A stretch of DNA of 19,217 nucleotides, from contig MU616989.1 of the NCBI GenBank assembly GCA_025201705.1, positions 8,808 through 28,024 on the forward strand, read 5' to 3'. Position numbers and translations under genes: made by a program. The DNA is from Dissophora ornata. Lineage: Eukaryota > Mortierellomycota > Mortierellomycetes > Mortierellales > Mortierellaceae. Under the pieces are notes generated by a model. The model searched no databases, was not told where the DNA came from, and saw only the letters and a list, made by a program, of their open reading frames with translations. The stretch's first letter is position 1; every line of letters begins with the position of its first letter. This document shows, piece after piece, positions 17,349 through 19,217 of this stretch.

Positions 17349-17987
17349 TCAGATTGAAGCCGAGAGGAGACAAGGAGCAAGTCTAAAGAAACTACCTACA
17401 ACTAGTCTATAAGCACGCCTCCGGAGGGAGTTCTTTTGGCACCGAGGCTTGATGCAGAAAACTTGTGGTGTTAATAGTATTCGTAAAGGGCGGTGGCGGC
17501 GAGAATAGGGAGGGAGCGGCGTGCAATCGGGAGTGAGTAGTTGTGATGATCCCGCTAAAAAAATGTTCCTTGCTGTATTGGCATCCCTGGGCCTGATAGT
17601 GTGTCCTGCCATGACAAATGAGCGATCCCGATAAAGACATTCCATAGTACCATGGATGCTACGCGTCTTCGTGACACCATCGATCATCCGCCGTGTACGT
17701 GTCAACCGCACTTGGTGGAAAGGGAATGGGCACACCTTCGACCTACGGAATTCGTCTGTGATTATCACGGTGCAATATCGGCCATGCTCCTTGTACAAAA
17801 GCTTTGTGCCACCTCGTCTGGTATGCCCTGATATAGTTGAGCCTACACCTGTGCCAGTGTCGCCTGTAAACATGATTGGGGCAAGGCTGGGCTGCAGCTT
17901 TGGACACATCGGACTGTGTTGGAGTATTCTTTCCGTTGAGACTGGCCTAGGGCCCGCGCCACAGGCCCGCGCCTGATGGTGATATTA
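17349..17987 (-). pseudogene. Fanzor (eukaryotic TnpB-like nuclease) C-terminal fragment
   Basis: The minus-strand frame carries TDEFRRSKVC, matching the RuvC-II DE(F/Y)RTSK.C signature of Fanzor/TnpB nucleases, and further on RPRDANTARNIFLAG, matching RuvC-III NRDxNAaxNI. A zinc-ribbon region between them is degenerate: after KVC the expected second cysteine is replaced (CPFPFH), and only one of the second pair is visible (MEC). The N-terminal part with RuvC-I is missing, and a stop lies upstream near 17990. Fanzors are RNA-guided DNA nucleases spread by transposons. This copy is truncated and surely inactive. Downstream residues beyond about 17540 have no family match. Confidence 0.7.
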
Positions 17988-18092
17988 ATTGTGATTAGTT
18001 GTTGAGAAAATCTAATAAAAGAAAAATGGTAATTAGGATATGAGAAAGTATGGCGATTCTACTAAGGCATTGTTGTAGAAAATATTTCTTGT

Positions 18093-19157
18093 TTAATAGC
18101 CGCGTGCAGGGAAGAATGAAAGTGCGGCATCGTCATCTACTGGTGTTAAAAGGGATGGGGTCTCAAGGATGAACATTTTAAGCTGATGTGGGTTAGAGCA
18201 TCTCGATACTGCCACGTACAATTGTCCGTGTGTGAAGATTGAATCGAGCAAGTAGATCTCCACAATGTCCAGAGTCTGTCCTTGAGCCTTATTGAAAGGG
18301 GTGGGGGGGAGGCAAAAAGCTGGGTGGATAGGAGATTGTTGTCTCTTGAATTTGATGGGCATGGTTCCGTCGTCATTACTTTCCAAATGGATCCGGGGGC
18401 GGGGGGATGAAGACTATGTCGTCTGTGAATGATCCTGCTGCTATCCGTGCCTCGATGACGTTGTACCATTGTACATTCCTCTTTTTGTGGACATATTCCG
18501 TAAGAGGATAATAGGTTGTCCAACTTTCAAGTAAAAGTAAATGTGGGGGAAAACCGAAGGGATTGAGCGAGTTGGTGTCGGCGTCGGAAATATAAATCTC
18601 AACTGGAGTAGGTGGCTGAATCTGATGAAGAAAACATTTCCGTTGGAGGGTGCATAGAATGGCTCTGTCACCGAGAACGTTTTGGTTGGAATTCGTTTTC
18701 AGGTTATATCCCGGAAAATGTATTGGATCGACTGTTTCCCATAGCTACTGTCGGTATTGTCGCCCTGAGGGGGTGGAAAACAAACTTCATTCAGTACTCT
18801 TGATATAGTCGTTATGAACGCCGTCTGTGAAGGTGTGGGTTCTTGACCGTTACCAACTCGTAGATGGTTAATATTCAAGGTTTGTATCTAATTCTCAAAA
18901 TTTTTTGGCCAATCTGAGAATGGAGACATGGTGCCATATACTTGCAAACTTGCTGAGGGGATGCATTCTCGACGTCGATCTGAGAGCCATGGTGCACGAT
19001 TTGGGATAATCTGTCGAAAATCACCTCCGAGCACAACTAACTTTCCTCTAAAACGTAGCTTGTTGTCCATGAGGTGTTGGTAGATCCGATCAACGCTATC
19101 AAGACTTGTATGCATCGCGATGTCACGGCGAGCCACCTTACTCGATATGTACAAAAA
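18093..19157 (-). pseudogene. Helitron/Pif1-like helicase, degenerate C-terminal part
   Basis: The C-terminal helicase motifs of Helitron Rep/Hel or Pif1 proteins appear in order but in different frames. RGKLVVLGGDFRQIIP (about 19040-18990) is the GGDFRQ motif. Then come a degenerate stretch, KVGQPIILLRNM with MYNGT (about 18530-18470), and NKAQGQTLDIVEIYL...HGQLYVAVSR (about 18290-18190). Frame changes near 18530 and 18450-18390 break the protein. The Walker A part and any HUH nuclease would lie beyond 19217 or are lost. Mono- or dinucleotide runs at the breaks suggest decay, though some could be assembly errors. Confidence 0.8.
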
Positions 19158-19217
19158 GATGGACTTCAGAGACCAAAATGTGTACTGAAAACGGCGGGAA
19201 CAGAAAAAAAAAGAAAA

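Noticed and set aside
17656..17976. Plus-strand 106-residue gene
   Set aside because: Antisense to the Fanzor signatures, which explain the sequence better.

Overview
The window looks like a gene-poor, transposon-rich piece of a filamentous fungal nuclear genome. Several genes have short GT..AG introns, and the families present are eukaryotic: a NACHT protein with ARM/TPR-like N-terminal helices and HEAT repeats, a Crinkler (CRN) effector, and Fanzor and Helitron relics. This mix suggests an early-diverging fungus of the Mortierella type (Mucoromycota). That assignment is an inference from gene families, not from a marker gene.

Layout. Positions 1-1945 hold no convincing gene, only two old diverged copies of a repeat. 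On the minus strand lies one large host gene, read from 16513 down to 1946. It encodes a TPR/ARM-like region, a NACHT ATPase and 99-bp-unit HEAT repeats. It is split by a 10,346-bp insertion (4793-15138) flanked by a TAA target duplication (4790-4792 and 15139-15141). Removing the insertion and one TAA rejoins the two halves in the same reading frame. The host gene also carries three apparent one-base frameshifts, so it is annotated as a pseudogene.

The inserted element has ends GGCGG...CCGCC and, unusually, about 420-bp direct repeats at both ends (about 99% identical). Between them lie: (1) a minus-strand AEP primase fused to a zinc motif and a herpesvirus-origin-binding-protein-like SF2 helicase (5392-8664); (2) a three-exon CRN gene with ubiquitin-like, P-loop NTPase and PD-(D/E)XK nuclease parts (9117-11755); (3) a small coiled-coil gene with a 10-nt first exon and a possible DUF3627-like tail (12292-13043); (4) a PIF/Harbinger-like DDE transposase with a C-terminal chromodomain (13299-14699). 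A 50-bp inverted repeat pair (5226-5275 and 13194-13243) encloses genes 1-3 but not the transposase, which suggests a nested unit. Three copies of a GGAGCCAGACTTGC hairpin are scattered through the element.

Right of the host gene are two more relics on the minus strand: the C-terminal part of a Fanzor (eukaryotic TnpB homologue, 17349-17987) and a frameshifted Helitron/Pif1 helicase (18093-19157).

Working interpretation: a cargo-bearing DDE transposon, moved as one unit by a Harbinger-type transposase, carries a virus-like replication protein and a CRN effector and has disrupted an NLR-like gene. The insertion itself is well supported by sequence. The functional partnership of the cargo is inference.
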